From: Actinomadura mexicana
Lineage (GTDB): Bacteria; Actinomycetota; Actinomycetes; Streptosporangiales; Streptosporangiaceae
Direction of reading: 5' to 3'
DNA: 64,000 nucleotides
Assembly (NCBI RefSeq): GCF_900188105.1
Contig: NZ_FZNP01000009.1
Coordinates: 186,001-250,000 of the forward strand
Every line of letters starts with the position of its first letter. The stretch's first letter is position 1. Positions 1 through 8,425 of the stretch are shown here, piece after piece. The notes under the pieces were generated by a model, which did no database searches, was not told the DNA's origin, and was given only the letters and a program-made list of their open reading frames with translations. Position numbers and translations under genes: made by a program.

Positions 1-562
1 CCTCGCGCAGGTCGTTCGGGACGAGCTTGAGCATCTCCTCGGTGGCCCGCACGACCGTCGGGATCATCAGGATCGTCAGGGCGAGGGACCCGGCGAGCCC
101 GGAGAAGTCGAAGCCGAACGTCAGCAGCCACAGCGCCAGCACGAACAGCCCCGCGACGATCGACGGGATGCCGGTCATCACGTCCACGGTGAAGCTGATC
201 ACCTTGCCGAGCCGCCCGTTGCCGGCGTACTCCACCAGGTAGACGGCGGTGAGCACGGCGATCGGCACGGCGATCAGGCTGGTGATCAGCACCTGCTCCA
301 GCGTGCCGATGATCGCGTGGTAGGCGCCGCCGCCGGCGTCGCTGCCGCTGACGGCGTTCATCGAGAACTGGAAGAACGTCGGGTCGAGGCGCTCGGCGCC
401 GTTCACGACCACGGTCCACAGCACCGACAGCAGCGGGATGAGCGCCAGCGCGAACGCGAGGTAGACCAGGGCCTGGACGGCCCGGTCCTTGATCTTGCGC
501 CCGGCCGACACCGGCGCCAGCCGGGCGCCGGGGTCGGGCTTGCGGGTGGAGACGGCGGTCAC
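1..562 (-). CDS. pstA: Phosphate ABC transporter permease PstA (3' part beyond window)
   Basis: PstA is one of the two membrane permeases of the high-affinity phosphate importer PstSCAB. The minus-strand frame reads MTAVSTRKPDPGARLAP, then a hydrophobic helix (about residues 25-45, ALVYLAFALALIPLLSVLW) and the BPD-transport core with PIAVLTAVYLVEYAG and MTGIPSIVAGLFV. It runs off the left edge near the EAA loop (RATEEMLKLVPNDLRE), so roughly the last 100-120 residues are missing. The GTG start at 562 overlaps the TGA of pstC (559-561) by four bases (GTGA), the usual translational coupling. pstB is expected next, outside the window. Family and gene order make the call secure; only completeness is unknown. 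Confidence 0.93.
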   Translation of the reverse strand, partial: MTAVSTRKPDPGARLAPVSAGRKIKDRAVQALVYLAFALALIPLLSVLWTVVVNGAERLDPTFFQFSMNAVSGSDAGGGAYHAIIGTLEQVLITSLIAVPIAVLTAVYLVEYAGNGRLGKVISFTVDVMTGIPSIVAGLFVLALWLLTFGFDFSGLAGSLALTILMIPTVVRATEEMLKLVPNDLRE

Positions 563-1539
563 ACGAACTCCTTCCGGCGCGCGACGACCGCGCGGGCCGC
601 CATGTTCACGAGCAGGGTGATCACGAACAGCACCAGGCCGGAGGCGATGAGGGCGCCGCGCCCGGTGGTGGACGCCTCGGCGAAGCTGTTGGCGATGTTG
701 GAGGCGAACGTGGCGCCGCCGTTCTCCAGCAGGTGGAGGTTGATGCCGGGGACGAAGGTGAGGACCATCGCGACCGCGATCGTCTCGCCCATGGCGCGGC
801 CGAGCCCGAGCATGGCGCCGCCGATCATGCCGGAGCGGCCGTAGGGCAGCACCGCCAGCCGGATCGTCTCCCAGCGGGTGGCGCCGAGCGCGAGCGCGGC
901 CTCCACGTTGGCCCGCGGCACCTGCAGGAACACCTCGCGCGAGATCGACGAGATGATCGGCAGGATCATGATCGCGAGCACCACGGAGGCGGTGAAGATC
1001 GAGTTCTTGCCGGGGGAGTCGCCCCCGAAGAGCGGGATCCAGCCGAGGACCGAGTTCAGGAGCCTGCTGATCCCCTCCATGTGCTGGGACAGGAAGACCA
1101 GGCCCCAGAGCCCGTAGACGATGCTCGGCACCGCCGCGAGCAGGTCCACGACGTACCCGAGGCCGGAGGCGAGCCGCCGCGGCGAGTAGAAGGAGATGAA
1201 CAGCGCGATGCCGACCGCCACCGGCGTCGCGATGAGCATCGCCAGCAGCGACGACACCACCGTCCCGAACGCGAGCTGCGCGATGCCGAACCTCGGCGGC
1301 GTCGCGTTCGGGTTCCATTCCTCGGCGGTCAGGAAGTTCGCCTTGTTGTCCTGCAGCGCCGGGACGGCCTTCCACACGAGGAAGACCGCGATCGCGGCCA
1401 TGATCAGCAGCACGGTGATGCCGGAGCCGCGGGCCGCCGAGACGAAGATCCTGTCTCCGGCCCGTCCGGTGCTCATCCGCCTCGCGGCGGCACGGCGGTC
1501 GACGCCGGCGGCCGCGCCGACACCGGTCTCGCTCGTCAC
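559..1539 (-). CDS. pstC: Phosphate ABC transporter permease PstC
   Basis: PstC is the partner permease of PstA. The 326-residue product has a Ser/Arg-rich cytosolic N-terminus, then about six membrane segments, including a long first helix (GITVLLIMAAIAVFLVWKA) and the family signature LLAAVPSIVYGLWGLVF. The EAA-type loop ALGATRWETIRLAVLPYG is followed by GRAMGETIAVAMV near the C-terminus. The start was set at GTG 1539 because GGAGG lies seven bases upstream; an in-frame ATG at 1560 has no such site. The apparent longer ORF reaching back through pstS is an overlapping frame artefact. It lies 92 bp after pstS with a strong hairpin between, and overlaps pstA by 4 bp. Confidence 0.95.
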   Translation of the reverse strand: MTSETGVGAAAGVDRRAAARRMSTGRAGDRIFVSAARGSGITVLLIMAAIAVFLVWKAVPALQDNKANFLTAEEWNPNATPPRFGIAQLAFGTVVSSLLAMLIATPVAVGIALFISFYSPRRLASGLGYVVDLLAAVPSIVYGLWGLVFLSQHMEGISRLLNSVLGWIPLFGGDSPGKNSIFTASVVLAIMILPIISSISREVFLQVPRANVEAALALGATRWETIRLAVLPYGRSGMIGGAMLGLGRAMGETIAVAMVLTFVPGINLHLLENGGATFASNIANSFAEASTTGRGALIASGLVLFVITLLVNMAARAVVARRKEFV

Positions 1540-1579
1540 GGGACGTCCTCCTTCGATCATGTCGCCGGAACCCGCGTCG

Positions 1580-1610
1580 GCCCCGCCGCCGATGATCTCG
1601 GCGGCGGGGC
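1580..1610 (-). promoter_or_regulatory. Intercistronic hairpin between pstS and pstC
   Basis: Bases 1580-1592 and 1598-1610 are perfect 13-bp inverted repeats (GCCCCGCCGCCGA) with a 5-base loop and no U tract. It sits 21 bp after the pstS stop. Such a stem is expected to stabilise the pstS message or partly terminate transcription, so that the binding protein is made in excess over the permeases. That role is inferred from position. Confidence 0.7.
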
Positions 1611-1631
1611 TGCGGTTCCCGTCTTGTGCTG

Positions 1632-2735
1632 TCAGGACAGGGCCTTGACGGACGCCTGGACCTTGGTCAGCACGCTCTGCGGGAGCGGCGCGTAGCCCTT
1701 GGCGGTCAGGATCTTCTGGCCGTCCGCGCTGGAGGTGTAGGTGAGGAAGGACTTGACGAACCCGCCCTGCTCGGAGGGCAGCCCCTTCTCGCACGCGATC
1801 TCGTAGGTGACCAGGACGATCGGGTAGGCGCCCGGCTCCTTGGTCGCGTAGTCGATCTTCAGCGCGACGTCGTTGCCGGTGCCGACGACCTGCGCCCCGG
1901 CGACGGCCTTGGACGCGCTGTCGGGCGACAGCTCGGCGAACTCGCCCGCGCCGTTCCTGACGTGCGCGGTCTGCAGCTTGTTGTTCTCCGCGTACGACAT
2001 CTCCACGTAGGAGATCGCGCCCTTGGTGCTCTTCACCTGGCTGGTGACGCCGTCGGACTTCGGCGCGCCCTGGCCGGTGGAGTTCGGCCACTTCTTGGCC
2101 TTCTCCCACGTCCAGGCCTTCGGCGCGGTGGTGTGCAGGTAGTTCGTGAAGTTCTCCGTGGTGCCGGACTCGTCCGAGCGGTAGATCGGCTTGATCGGGT
2201 CGGACGGCAGCTTGGCGCCGTCGTTCTCCTTGGCGATCGCCGGATCGTTCCAGGTCTTGATCCTGCCGGAGAAGATGCCCGCGAGCGTCTCGGGCGAGAC
2301 CTTCAGGCCGTCCGCGCCCTGCACGTTGTACACGACCGCGATCGGGCCGACGACCATCGGCAGGTTCAGCGCGTTGCTCCCCTGGCAGCGCTTCTGCGCG
2401 GCGGCGGCCTCTTCGGGCTTGAGGGACGAGTCGGAGCCGGCGAACGCCACCTGCCCGCTCGTGAACGCCTGGATGCCCGCACCCGAGCCGCTCGGGTTGT
2501 AGTTCAGGTTGGCGCCCGCGCACTTGGACGAGTAGAGCTTCGTCCACTCTTCCATCGCGTTCTTCTGCGCGCTCGACCCGGCGGCGTTGACGCTGGCCTT
2601 CGCGCAGTCGATGTCGCCGGACGGCGCAGCGCTCGAACTCGCCGTCGTGTTGTTGTCGCTCCCGCAGGCGGAGAGGGCCAGCGCCCCCGCTACGACCACA
2701 CCGCCCAGGGCGGCGAGTCGGGAACCGTTCTTCAC
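1632..2735 (-). CDS. pstS: Phosphate-binding lipoprotein PstS
   Basis: PstS is the extracytoplasmic phosphate-binding subunit of the Pst importer, lipid-anchored in Gram-positives. The 367-residue product starts VKNGSRLAALGGVVVAG and has a lipobox LSAC at about residues 21-24. It has the PstS landmarks: AGSSAQKNAMEEWTKLY near the mature N-terminus, NYNPSGSGAGIQAF (phosphate loop) and RSDESGTTENF (second phosphate-binding loop). GTG at 2735 is chosen because AGGAG precedes it and it places the signal peptide correctly; an in-frame ATG further upstream would add 18 charged residues. It heads the pst operon and has a PHO-box promoter. Confidence 0.96.
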   Translation of the reverse strand: MKNGSRLAALGGVVVAGALALSACGSDNNTTASSSAAPSGDIDCAKASVNAAGSSAQKNAMEEWTKLYSSKCAGANLNYNPSGSGAGIQAFTSGQVAFAGSDSSLKPEEAAAAQKRCQGSNALNLPMVVGPIAVVYNVQGADGLKVSPETLAGIFSGRIKTWNDPAIAKENDGAKLPSDPIKPIYRSDESGTTENFTNYLHTTAPKAWTWEKAKKWPNSTGQGAPKSDGVTSQVKSTKGAISYVEMSYAENNKLQTAHVRNGAGEFAELSPDSASKAVAGAQVVGTGNDVALKIDYATKEPGAYPIVLVTYEIACEKGLPSEQGGFVKSFLTYTSSADGQKILTAKGYAPLPQSVLTKVQASVKALS

Positions 2736-2822
2736 CGGAGGGTCTCCTTGAGTTTCGTCGGGCGGGTCCCCCGAGCCGCCCCGGCCCATGTCGACCGGAC
2801 GACGGGTTCACCGTCGAATGCG

Positions 2823-2877
2823 ACGCTAGGCAGGCGAGGTGACCAGCCGCCCCGATCCAGGTGAACGGCGAATGAAC
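2823..2877 (-). promoter_or_regulatory. PHO box and promoter of pstS
   Basis: On the minus strand two adjacent 11-bp direct repeats, GTTCATTCGCC (2877-2867) and GTTCACCTGGA (2866-2856), match the actinobacterial PhoP box. A further unit in the same 11-bp phase, GGTCACCTCGC (2844-2834), lies where a -35 would be, followed by a candidate -10 TAGCGT (2828-2823). The consensus is known from Streptomyces PhoP work; the assignment here is by eye. Confidence 0.8.
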
Positions 2878-3066
2878 GCAGACGAGCACAGTTGCGAAGA
2901 ATGCCCCGATTCGTCGTGACCGCGGGGTTAACATCGCAGCTCACCACCCCAAAATCCCGGTCGGGACAGCCCCAGGCGGGGTTGGCCGACCGGCATCTGG
3001 GTAACGGGGGTTCGCCCAGCTGACGGGCGCCTTACAAGGCCGCGAGCATGGGCAGCGGGGGGGGTG

Positions 3067-3951
3067 TTACGGGGTCGTGGCGTACATGACGTCCACGGCG
3101 TGGCGGGCGAAGCCCAGGGACTCGTAGAGGCGGACGGCGGCGGTGTTCGACTCGTCCACGTACAGCATGATCTGGTCCATGCCGATGGCGCGCAGGTGGT
3201 GCAGGCCCCGCAGGGTGAGCGTCCGACCGAGGCCGAGGCCCTGCGCGGACGGGTCGACGCCCACGACGTAGACCTCCCCGATGCCGCCCGGGTGCACCTT
3301 CGTCCAGTGGAAGCCGGCGAGCCGCCCGTCCCGCTCGGCGAGGAAGAAGCCGGCCGGGTCGAACCAGGTCTCGGCCTCGCGCTCGCGGACGTCGTCCAGC
3401 GTCCAGGCGCCCTGCTCCGGGTGGTCGGCGAACGCGCGGGCGTTCACCTCCAGCCAGGCGCCCTCGTCCCGGCCCGGCTCGAAGGCGCGGATCGACACGC
3501 CCTCGGCGACGCGCGCCTCCGGCAGCGGATCGGCGGCCGGGCGCCGCAGCTGGAGCAGCGCGCGGGCCCGCTCCATCCCCTCGGCGGACGCGAGCGCGGC
3601 GGCGGCCGGGAGATCACCGTGCGCCCACACCCGCAGCGGTCCGCCGGCCTCGTCCCGCAGGGCGCGCAGCAGCGCCCGCCCGTGCCCGCGGCGCCGCTGC
3701 TCCGGATGGACGACCAGCTCGCCCGCCGCGGGCTCCTCCCCGGACGCCGGATCGAAGTGGGCGTAGGCCACGACGGTCCCGCCGTCGGACACCGCGAGAC
3801 CGGACCGGCCGCCCCGCAGGGCCAGCAGGGCGTGCTCCGACAGCGGTCCCACCCCGTCGGCCGCGGCCGCGGCCGCGGCCACCTCCAGCGCCTCGGCCAC
3901 CTCGGCGTCCCCCAGCGTCCCGCGCGCCCGCAGCTCACTCACGGTCCACAC
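3067..3951 (-). CDS. mshD: Mycothiol synthase MshD
   Basis: MshD acetylates Cys-GlcN-Ins with acetyl-CoA in the last step of mycothiol synthesis. The 294-residue protein is a double GNAT. The N-terminal repeat has ELVVHPEQRRRGHGRALLRAL (about 80-100). The C-terminal repeat has EVYVVGVDPSAQGLGLGRTL (about 225-245), the acetyl-CoA pyrophosphate loop, and ends LYVDESNTAAVRLYESLGF. Length and motifs match actinobacterial MshD. GTG 3951 is taken as start; a second GTG three codons on is possible. Proximity of mshD to the pst genes is common in actinomycetes. There is no obvious co-transcription with pstS, since a 331-bp gap holding the pstS promoter separates them. Confidence 0.93.
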   Translation of the reverse strand: MWTVSELRARGTLGDAEVAEALEVAAAAAAADGVGPLSEHALLALRGGRSGLAVSDGGTVVAYAHFDPASGEEPAAGELVVHPEQRRRGHGRALLRALRDEAGGPLRVWAHGDLPAAAALASAEGMERARALLQLRRPAADPLPEARVAEGVSIRAFEPGRDEGAWLEVNARAFADHPEQGAWTLDDVREREAETWFDPAGFFLAERDGRLAGFHWTKVHPGGIGEVYVVGVDPSAQGLGLGRTLTLRGLHHLRAIGMDQIMLYVDESNTAAVRLYESLGFARHAVDVMYATTP

Positions 3952-4012
3952 CCTATGCCGGGGCCGGCCTCTGCCAGGCGAACGCCCCGATCCGCATCCT
4001 CCCTGATCAATT

Positions 4013-4067
4013 CGTCATGGAAACGTCACCGGGCCGCCGGGTACCGTATGCCGGGCGAATCTAGCGT
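4013..4067 (+). promoter_or_regulatory. PHO-like box and promoter of the 5'-nucleotidase gene
   Basis: Two consecutive 11-bp units beginning CGTCA, CGTCATGGAAA (4013-4023) and CGTCACCGGGC (4024-4034), are followed after exactly 27 bp by TAGCGT (4062-4067). That is the same hexamer and the same spacing as at pstS. The units fit the PHO consensus less well than those of pstS. A transcript from this -10 would begin at or next to the ATG at 4075. Confidence 0.5.
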
Positions 4068-4074
4068 CCACAGA

Positions 4075-5754
4075 ATGATTCGACGACGCACCTTCCTGGC
4101 CTGCGCCGCGGCGGGGCTGACGGTCGTGGGCGTGGCCGCGCAACCCGCCGCCGCGCGCCCCGCGCCGACCGCGTCCGTGCGGCTCATCGCACTCAACGAC
4201 TTCCACGGCAACCTCGAACCCCCGTCCGGAAGCTCGGGGACGGCCATCGACGAGAACGGCGACGCCGTCCCCGCCGGCGGCGCCGCCTACATCGCAGCCC
4301 ACCTCAAGCAGCTGCGCGACCGCCACACCCTCACCGTCGCGCAGGGCGACCTGATCGGCGCCTCGCCGCTGATCTCGGCCGCCTACCACGACGAGCCGTC
4401 CGTGCAGTTCCTCGGCGACGCGGGCGTCACGGCGTCGGCGGTCGGCAACCACGAGTTCGACGAGGGCTACCAGGAGCTGCGGCGCATCCAGAACGGCGGC
4501 TGCCACCCCGTCGACGGCTGCTCCCCGGCGGGCAGGTGGCGCGGCGCGAAGTTCGACTACCTCGGTGCGAACGTCCTGCTGAAGAAGAACGACCGGCCCG
4601 CCATCAGGCCGTGGACGATCCGCCGCGTCAACGGCGTCCGGATCGGCTTCATCGGCCTCGTCACCAGGACCACGCCGAGCATCGTCACGGCCGAGGGCAT
4701 CAAGGACCTGAAGTTCCAGGACGAGGTGGACGCCGCGAACCAGGCCGCGCGCGAGCTGAAGCGCCGGCACGTCCGAGCGATGGTCGTGCTCGTGCACGAG
4801 GGCGACCAGGTCAAGGCGGGCGAGCGGCCGGACGAGTGCGGCGTCGTGCCCGGCGCCGGGACGCGCATCGCCCAGCAGGCCGACCCCGAGATCGACATGG
4901 TGCTGTCGGGGCACACCCACCAGCAGTACCTCTGCTCGGTCAAGGACCCGGCGGGCAACGCGCGGCTGTTCTCCTCGGGCTCGTCCTTCGGCCGCGTCAT
5001 CACCGAGGTGAACCTCAGGGTGGACCGGCGGACCGGCGACGTCGTCCGGTCCTCGGTCAACGCCGACAACCACGTCGTGACGCGGGACGTCCCGCCGGAC
5101 CCGGCGACGCAGACGTTCGTGCAGACCTGGAAGGACCGGGTCTCCGCGATCGCAGACAAGCCCATCGGCAGGATCACCGCGGATCTGACCCGCGCCCCCT
5201 CCGCCGCGGGCGAGACCGCGCTCGGCGACGTGATCGCCGACGGCCAGCTCGCCGGGACCAGGGACCTCGGCGCCCAGGTCGCGCTCATGAACCCGGGCGG
5301 CGTCCGCACCGACCTCGTCTACAGGGCGAGCGGCTCGGAGGGCGACGGGGTCGTCACCTACGGCGAGGCGTTCGCCGTGCAGCCGTTCAGCAACGTGATG
5401 GGCGTGACTTCGCTCACGGGCGCGCAGATCGACGCCCTCCTGGAGCAGCAGTGGACGGCCGCGGGCGAGAAGATCCTCCAGCCGTCGGCGAACCTGCGCT
5501 TCACCATCGACCGCGGCAGGCCCGTCGGCGACCGCGTCTCGGCGATCACCATCGACGGGGCCCCGGCCGGCCCGGCCACCACCTACAAGGTCGCGGCGAA
5601 CAACTTCCTCCTCGGCGGCGGTGACGGCTTCTCCGTCTTCACCGAGGGCGAGGACCAGGTCCTCGGCCCCATCGACCTGGACGCGTTCGTCGCCTACTTC
5701 ACCGCCCAGGGGACGGTCACCCCGCCCCCGCTGAACCGCATCTCGGGTCAGTGA
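4075..5754 (+). CDS. Tat-exported 5'-nucleotidase / metallophosphatase (UshA family)
   Basis: The product probably hydrolyses nucleotides outside the cell to release phosphate. The 559-residue protein begins MIRRRTFLACAAAG, a twin-arginine signal with AxA cleavage near residue 30. The calcineurin-like metal site follows: LNDFHGNLEP, AQGDLIG, GNHEFDEGY, VLVHEGDQ and SGHTHQQY. The C-terminal nucleotide-binding domain contains ALMNPGGVRTDL and NNFLLGGGDGFSVF. ATG 4075 is preferred; an ATG at 4048 would extend the n-region. Neither start has a ribosome-binding site, and the predicted promoter suggests a leaderless message. A PHO-like repeat upstream and the pst and pit neighbours fit phosphate scavenging. 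Confidence 0.9.
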   Translation: MIRRRTFLACAAAGLTVVGVAAQPAAARPAPTASVRLIALNDFHGNLEPPSGSSGTAIDENGDAVPAGGAAYIAAHLKQLRDRHTLTVAQGDLIGASPLISAAYHDEPSVQFLGDAGVTASAVGNHEFDEGYQELRRIQNGGCHPVDGCSPAGRWRGAKFDYLGANVLLKKNDRPAIRPWTIRRVNGVRIGFIGLVTRTTPSIVTAEGIKDLKFQDEVDAANQAARELKRRHVRAMVVLVHEGDQVKAGERPDECGVVPGAGTRIAQQADPEIDMVLSGHTHQQYLCSVKDPAGNARLFSSGSSFGRVITEVNLRVDRRTGDVVRSSVNADNHVVTRDVPPDPATQTFVQTWKDRVSAIADKPIGRITADLTRAPSAAGETALGDVIADGQLAGTRDLGAQVALMNPGGVRTDLVYRASGSEGDGVVTYGEAFAVQPFSNVMGVTSLTGAQIDALLEQQWTAAGEKILQPSANLRFTIDRGRPVGDRVSAITIDGAPAGPATTYKVAANNFLLGGGDGFSVFTEGEDQVLGPIDLDAFVAYFTAQGTVTPPPLNRISGQ

Positions 5755-5800
5755 GCACGATCTCGGATCAGTGAGCACGGTCTCGGATCGGTGAGCGCGG
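5741..5800 (+). repeat. Three tandem 20-bp repeats spanning a stop codon
   Basis: Units at 5741-5760, 5761-5780 and 5781-5800 share TCTCGGATCAGTGAGCACGG with one to three differences each. The first unit contains the TGA of the nucleotidase gene (5752-5754), and each copy repeats that TGA. Because 20 is not a multiple of three, the copies fall in different frames. Confidence 0.85.
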
Positions 5801-5852
5801 GCGTGGCCCGTGTGCCGGGACGCCTCGGGGCGTCCTGGCGCACGGGCCACGC
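5801..5852. terminator. Long inverted repeat, likely bidirectional terminator
   Basis: GCGTGGCCCGTG (5801-5812) pairs with CACGGGCCACGC (5841-5852). Further pairing inside, GGACGC with GCGTCC, closes on a short loop. It lies between the convergent nucleotidase and pit genes and has no U tract. Confidence 0.75.
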
Positions 5853-5894
5853 GCATGCCGGCCCGGCGCTTCGATCAGGGGCGGGCCCCCGAGG

Positions 5895-7055
5895 TCACGC
5901 GCCGAAGAAGTGGACGACGTAGTAGACGACCGCCGCGACCGCCGCGGCGGCGGGCATCGTGAGCACCCACGCGACGAGGATGTTGCCGGCGACGCCCCAG
6001 CGGACCGCGGAGAGCCGCTTGGTGGCGCCCGACCCCATGATCGCCGAGGTGATCGTGTGGGTGGTGGAGATTGGAGCGTGCCAGATGAAGGCGGTCGCGT
6101 ACAGGACGACGGACGCGGTCGCTTCGGCGGCGAAGCCCTTCGGCGGATCGACCTCGATCACCTTGCGGCCCAGCGTGCGCATGATGCGCCAGCCGCCCGC
6201 GTAGGTCCCGGCCGACAGCGCCCCCGCGCACGCGATGATGACCCACCAGGGAACGGAGCTGCCGTCCGAGTGCCCGGTCGTGACCAGCGCGAGGACGATG
6301 ATGCCCATCGTCTTCTGGGCGTCCTGCAGCCCGTGGCCGAGCGCGAGGGACGCGGCGGACATGGTCTGCGCGATGCGGAAGCGGCGGCCGACGCGGCTCG
6401 GGTTGGACCGCCGGAAGATCCACAGGATCGCGACCATCACCAGGTAGGCCAGGCAGAACCCGACCACCGGCGACACCACCATCGGCACCGCGACCTTGTC
6501 GACGACACTGGTCCAGTTGACCTCCGACAGCGAGGCCAGCCCGGCCCCGACGACTCCGCCGATCAGCGCGTGCGAGGACGAGGACGGCAGCCCGAAGTAC
6601 CAGGTGATCAGGTTCCAGGTGATCGCTCCCAGCACGCCGGCCGCGACGACGGTGAGGCCGTGCAGGCCGCTCGGCGGCGTGATCACCTCGCTGATCGTCT
6701 TTGCGACGCCGACGCCGAGCAGGGCCCCGATCATGTTCATCACGGCTGCCATGCCGAGCGCCACCCGCGGGGTGAGCGCACGGGTCGAGACCGCCGTGGC
6801 GATCGCGTTGGCCGCGTCGTGGAACCCGTTGGTGTAGTCGAACACCAGGGCCACCACGACGACGAGGATCAGCACCGCCGTCTGCGCGCCCGAGCGCAGC
6901 CCGAGCGCGCCCGCGATCATGACGACCAGCACGCCGGCCAGCAGGAGCAGCCAGGCGCGTCCGGAGACCCGGCGGGTCGCCTGCTCCCCCAGCGTCTCGG
7001 CGGTGGCCGGGGACTCTCGGGTGAGGGTGGCGCCGGGGTCCTCGGCAGCGCTCAT
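5895..7055 (-). CDS. pit: Low-affinity inorganic phosphate transporter (Pit family)
   Basis: Pit permeases import metal-phosphate by proton symport. The 386-residue product has about ten membrane helices and both PiT signature repeats: VFDYTNGFHDAANAIATAVS in the N-half (about residues 75-94) and the LGHGLQDAQKTMGII block in the C-half. GLPSSSSHALIGG and ISTTHTITSAIMGSG are also typical. The ATG at 7055 overlaps the TGA of the preceding DUF47 gene (ATGA). The DUF47-pit pair is the standard arrangement. No PHO box was seen upstream of this operon, in keeping with a constitutive system. Confidence 0.95.
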   Translation of the reverse strand: MSAAEDPGATLTRESPATAETLGEQATRRVSGRAWLLLLAGVLVVMIAGALGLRSGAQTAVLILVVVVALVFDYTNGFHDAANAIATAVSTRALTPRVALGMAAVMNMIGALLGVGVAKTISEVITPPSGLHGLTVVAAGVLGAITWNLITWYFGLPSSSSHALIGGVVGAGLASLSEVNWTSVVDKVAVPMVVSPVVGFCLAYLVMVAILWIFRRSNPSRVGRRFRIAQTMSAASLALGHGLQDAQKTMGIIVLALVTTGHSDGSSVPWWVIIACAGALSAGTYAGGWRIMRTLGRKVIEVDPPKGFAAEATASVVLYATAFIWHAPISTTHTITSAIMGSGATKRLSAVRWGVAGNILVAWVLTMPAAAAVAAVVYYVVHFFGA

Positions 7056-7669
7056 GATTCCTTGACCGCGATGGTCTCGACCGTGTTCGCCACGTGCTCG
7101 AAGGCGTCGGCGGCGTCCTCCAGCCGGTCGATGACCTGCTTCATCTTCAGCACGGTCAGGGTGTCGTACTCGCCGCTGAACAGCTGGGCCAGCAGCTTGC
7201 GGTAGACCTGGTCGCCCTGGTTCTCCAGGCGGTTGATCTCGATCCAGTACTCGTTGAGCTCCTTCATCGACCGCAACCGGGGCATGGCCTCGGCGGTCAG
7301 TTCGGCGGCGCGCTCCAGGACCTCGACCATGTGGACGATGCCCTTCGGGAACTCGTCGATCTTGTAGAGCACGACGAGGTCCGCGGCCTCCTCCATCTCG
7401 TCCATGACGTCGTCGATCGTGGAGGCCAGCCGGTAGATGTCCTCGCGGTCGAAGGGCGTGATGAACGTTTCGTTCAACCGTCGCATGATCGCATGGGTGC
7501 ATTCGTCGCCCGCATGTTCGCAGGCGCGCATCTTCTCCGCGATCGCCGCCCGGTCGGCGCCGTCGCTGATGAGTTCCACGAGCAACCTGGCGCCGGTGAC
7601 CAGGTTGTTCGCCGAGTCGGCGAACATGTCGTAGAAGCTGTCCTCACGCGGCGTGAGACGCAAGCGCAC
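7052..7669 (-). CDS. DUF47 family PhoU-like regulator of Pit
   Basis: DUF47/YkaA proteins are PhoU-like helical bundles that accompany Pit transporters. The 205-residue product reads VRLRLTPREDSFYDMFADSA, then helices rich in acidic residues with the paired motifs EHAGDECTHAIMRRLNETFI, FDREDIYRLASTIDDVMDEM and QVIDRLEDAADAFEHVANTV. These are the metal-binding E/DxxxD-type sites of the family. GTG 7669 follows AGGAG by six bases; the longer ORF to 7774 lacks a site. It overlaps pit by four bases, so the two are almost certainly co-translated. Confidence 0.92.
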   Translation of the reverse strand: MRLRLTPREDSFYDMFADSANNLVTGARLLVELISDGADRAAIAEKMRACEHAGDECTHAIMRRLNETFITPFDREDIYRLASTIDDVMDEMEEAADLVVLYKIDEFPKGIVHMVEVLERAAELTAEAMPRLRSMKELNEYWIEINRLENQGDQVYRKLLAQLFSGEYDTLTVLKMKQVIDRLEDAADAFEHVANTVETIAVKES

Positions 7670-7951
7670 GTCGTTCTCCTGATGTGCCGGAACAGTCCGC
7701 TGAGGATCGTAGGCGCAACCAGCCGTAAAAAGAACCTTTGCCCCGGCTTCGGCTGCTGTCCGCCATCCTCTCACCTACAAGGTTGCCCTAGATCAGGAGG
7801 TACATACCCCGCGAGAAGCCCCCTATCTGGAGGAACGTTCGCCGTTTCGGGCCGTTCCGGAGGGCTGAGCACCCCGAAAGCGGTGATCATGAGTGAGATT
7901 CGTTACAGTGCCGCGACATGGGCGGCGAGCTACGGCGGGGTGGAAAAGACG

Positions 7952-7984
7952 AACCGGGGACGCCCCGAAACGGCGTCCCCGGTT
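7952..7984. terminator. Perfect 13-bp stem terminator
   Basis: AACCGGGGACGCC (7952-7964) pairs with GGCGTCCCCGGTT (7972-7984) across a 7-base loop. It lies just after the stop of the 60-aa gene at 7992, reading on the minus strand. The 7670-7951 stretch upstream of the DUF47 gene holds that gene's promoter region and no gene that I can support. Confidence 0.8.
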
Positions 7985-7991
7985 ACGGTGC

Positions 7992-8174
7992 TCAATCTCG
8001 TGGCGTCAGCTCACGTCGACCGGCGTCGCCGGACCGTACTCCGAGTACCATGTCGATCTCGGCGACGGTCAGCGGCCGCTCCGCCGCCGCCACCGCGCCG
8101 AGCATCTCGGCATAGAGTTCGATCTCGTCCAGCGCAACGCGGTCGTGGACGCGCAGATCGAGGTTCTGGCGCAC
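7992..8174 (-). CDS. Small conserved-looking hypothetical protein (60 aa)
   Basis: The frame reads VRQNLDLRVHDRVALDEIEL, then an Ala-rich helix and PLTVAEIDMVLGV, ending in a basic tail. It looks like two amphipathic helices with an acidic face. GTG 8174 has GGAGG eight bases upstream, and a perfect terminator lies eight bases past the stop. Both argue that this is a real gene rather than a shadow. It resembles small actinomycete proteins of unknown function, but I do not recognise a named family. Other frames here give arginine-rich noise. Confidence 0.6.
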   Translation of the reverse strand: MRQNLDLRVHDRVALDEIELYAEMLGAVAAAERPLTVAEIDMVLGVRSGDAGRRELTPRD

Positions 8175-8425
8175 CGCGTCCACCTCCGTTCGTTCCCCAC
8201 ACCCGTCGTCGAGGCTACGCGTCTCGCCGCGGCGGGCACATGACCCAAGAGGGCCATTCGAGGGCCACCTCGACCCTGTCCGTCCGGGGGAGGCCCGCGT
8301 GCGCCGCCGGACGGCCGCACACACCGCTTTCATGAGCCGCGCCCCGGACTGGCTAGTCTTCCCAGGTGATGCCCGTCTGATGCGCGTGACCCATCTCCAC
8401 GGGACGAACCGGCCGGTCACCGCTC

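Noticed and set aside
3444..3938. Alternative minus-strand ORF inside mshD
   Set aside because: The translation is Arg/Pro/Cys-rich noise; the overlapping frame has both GNAT domains.
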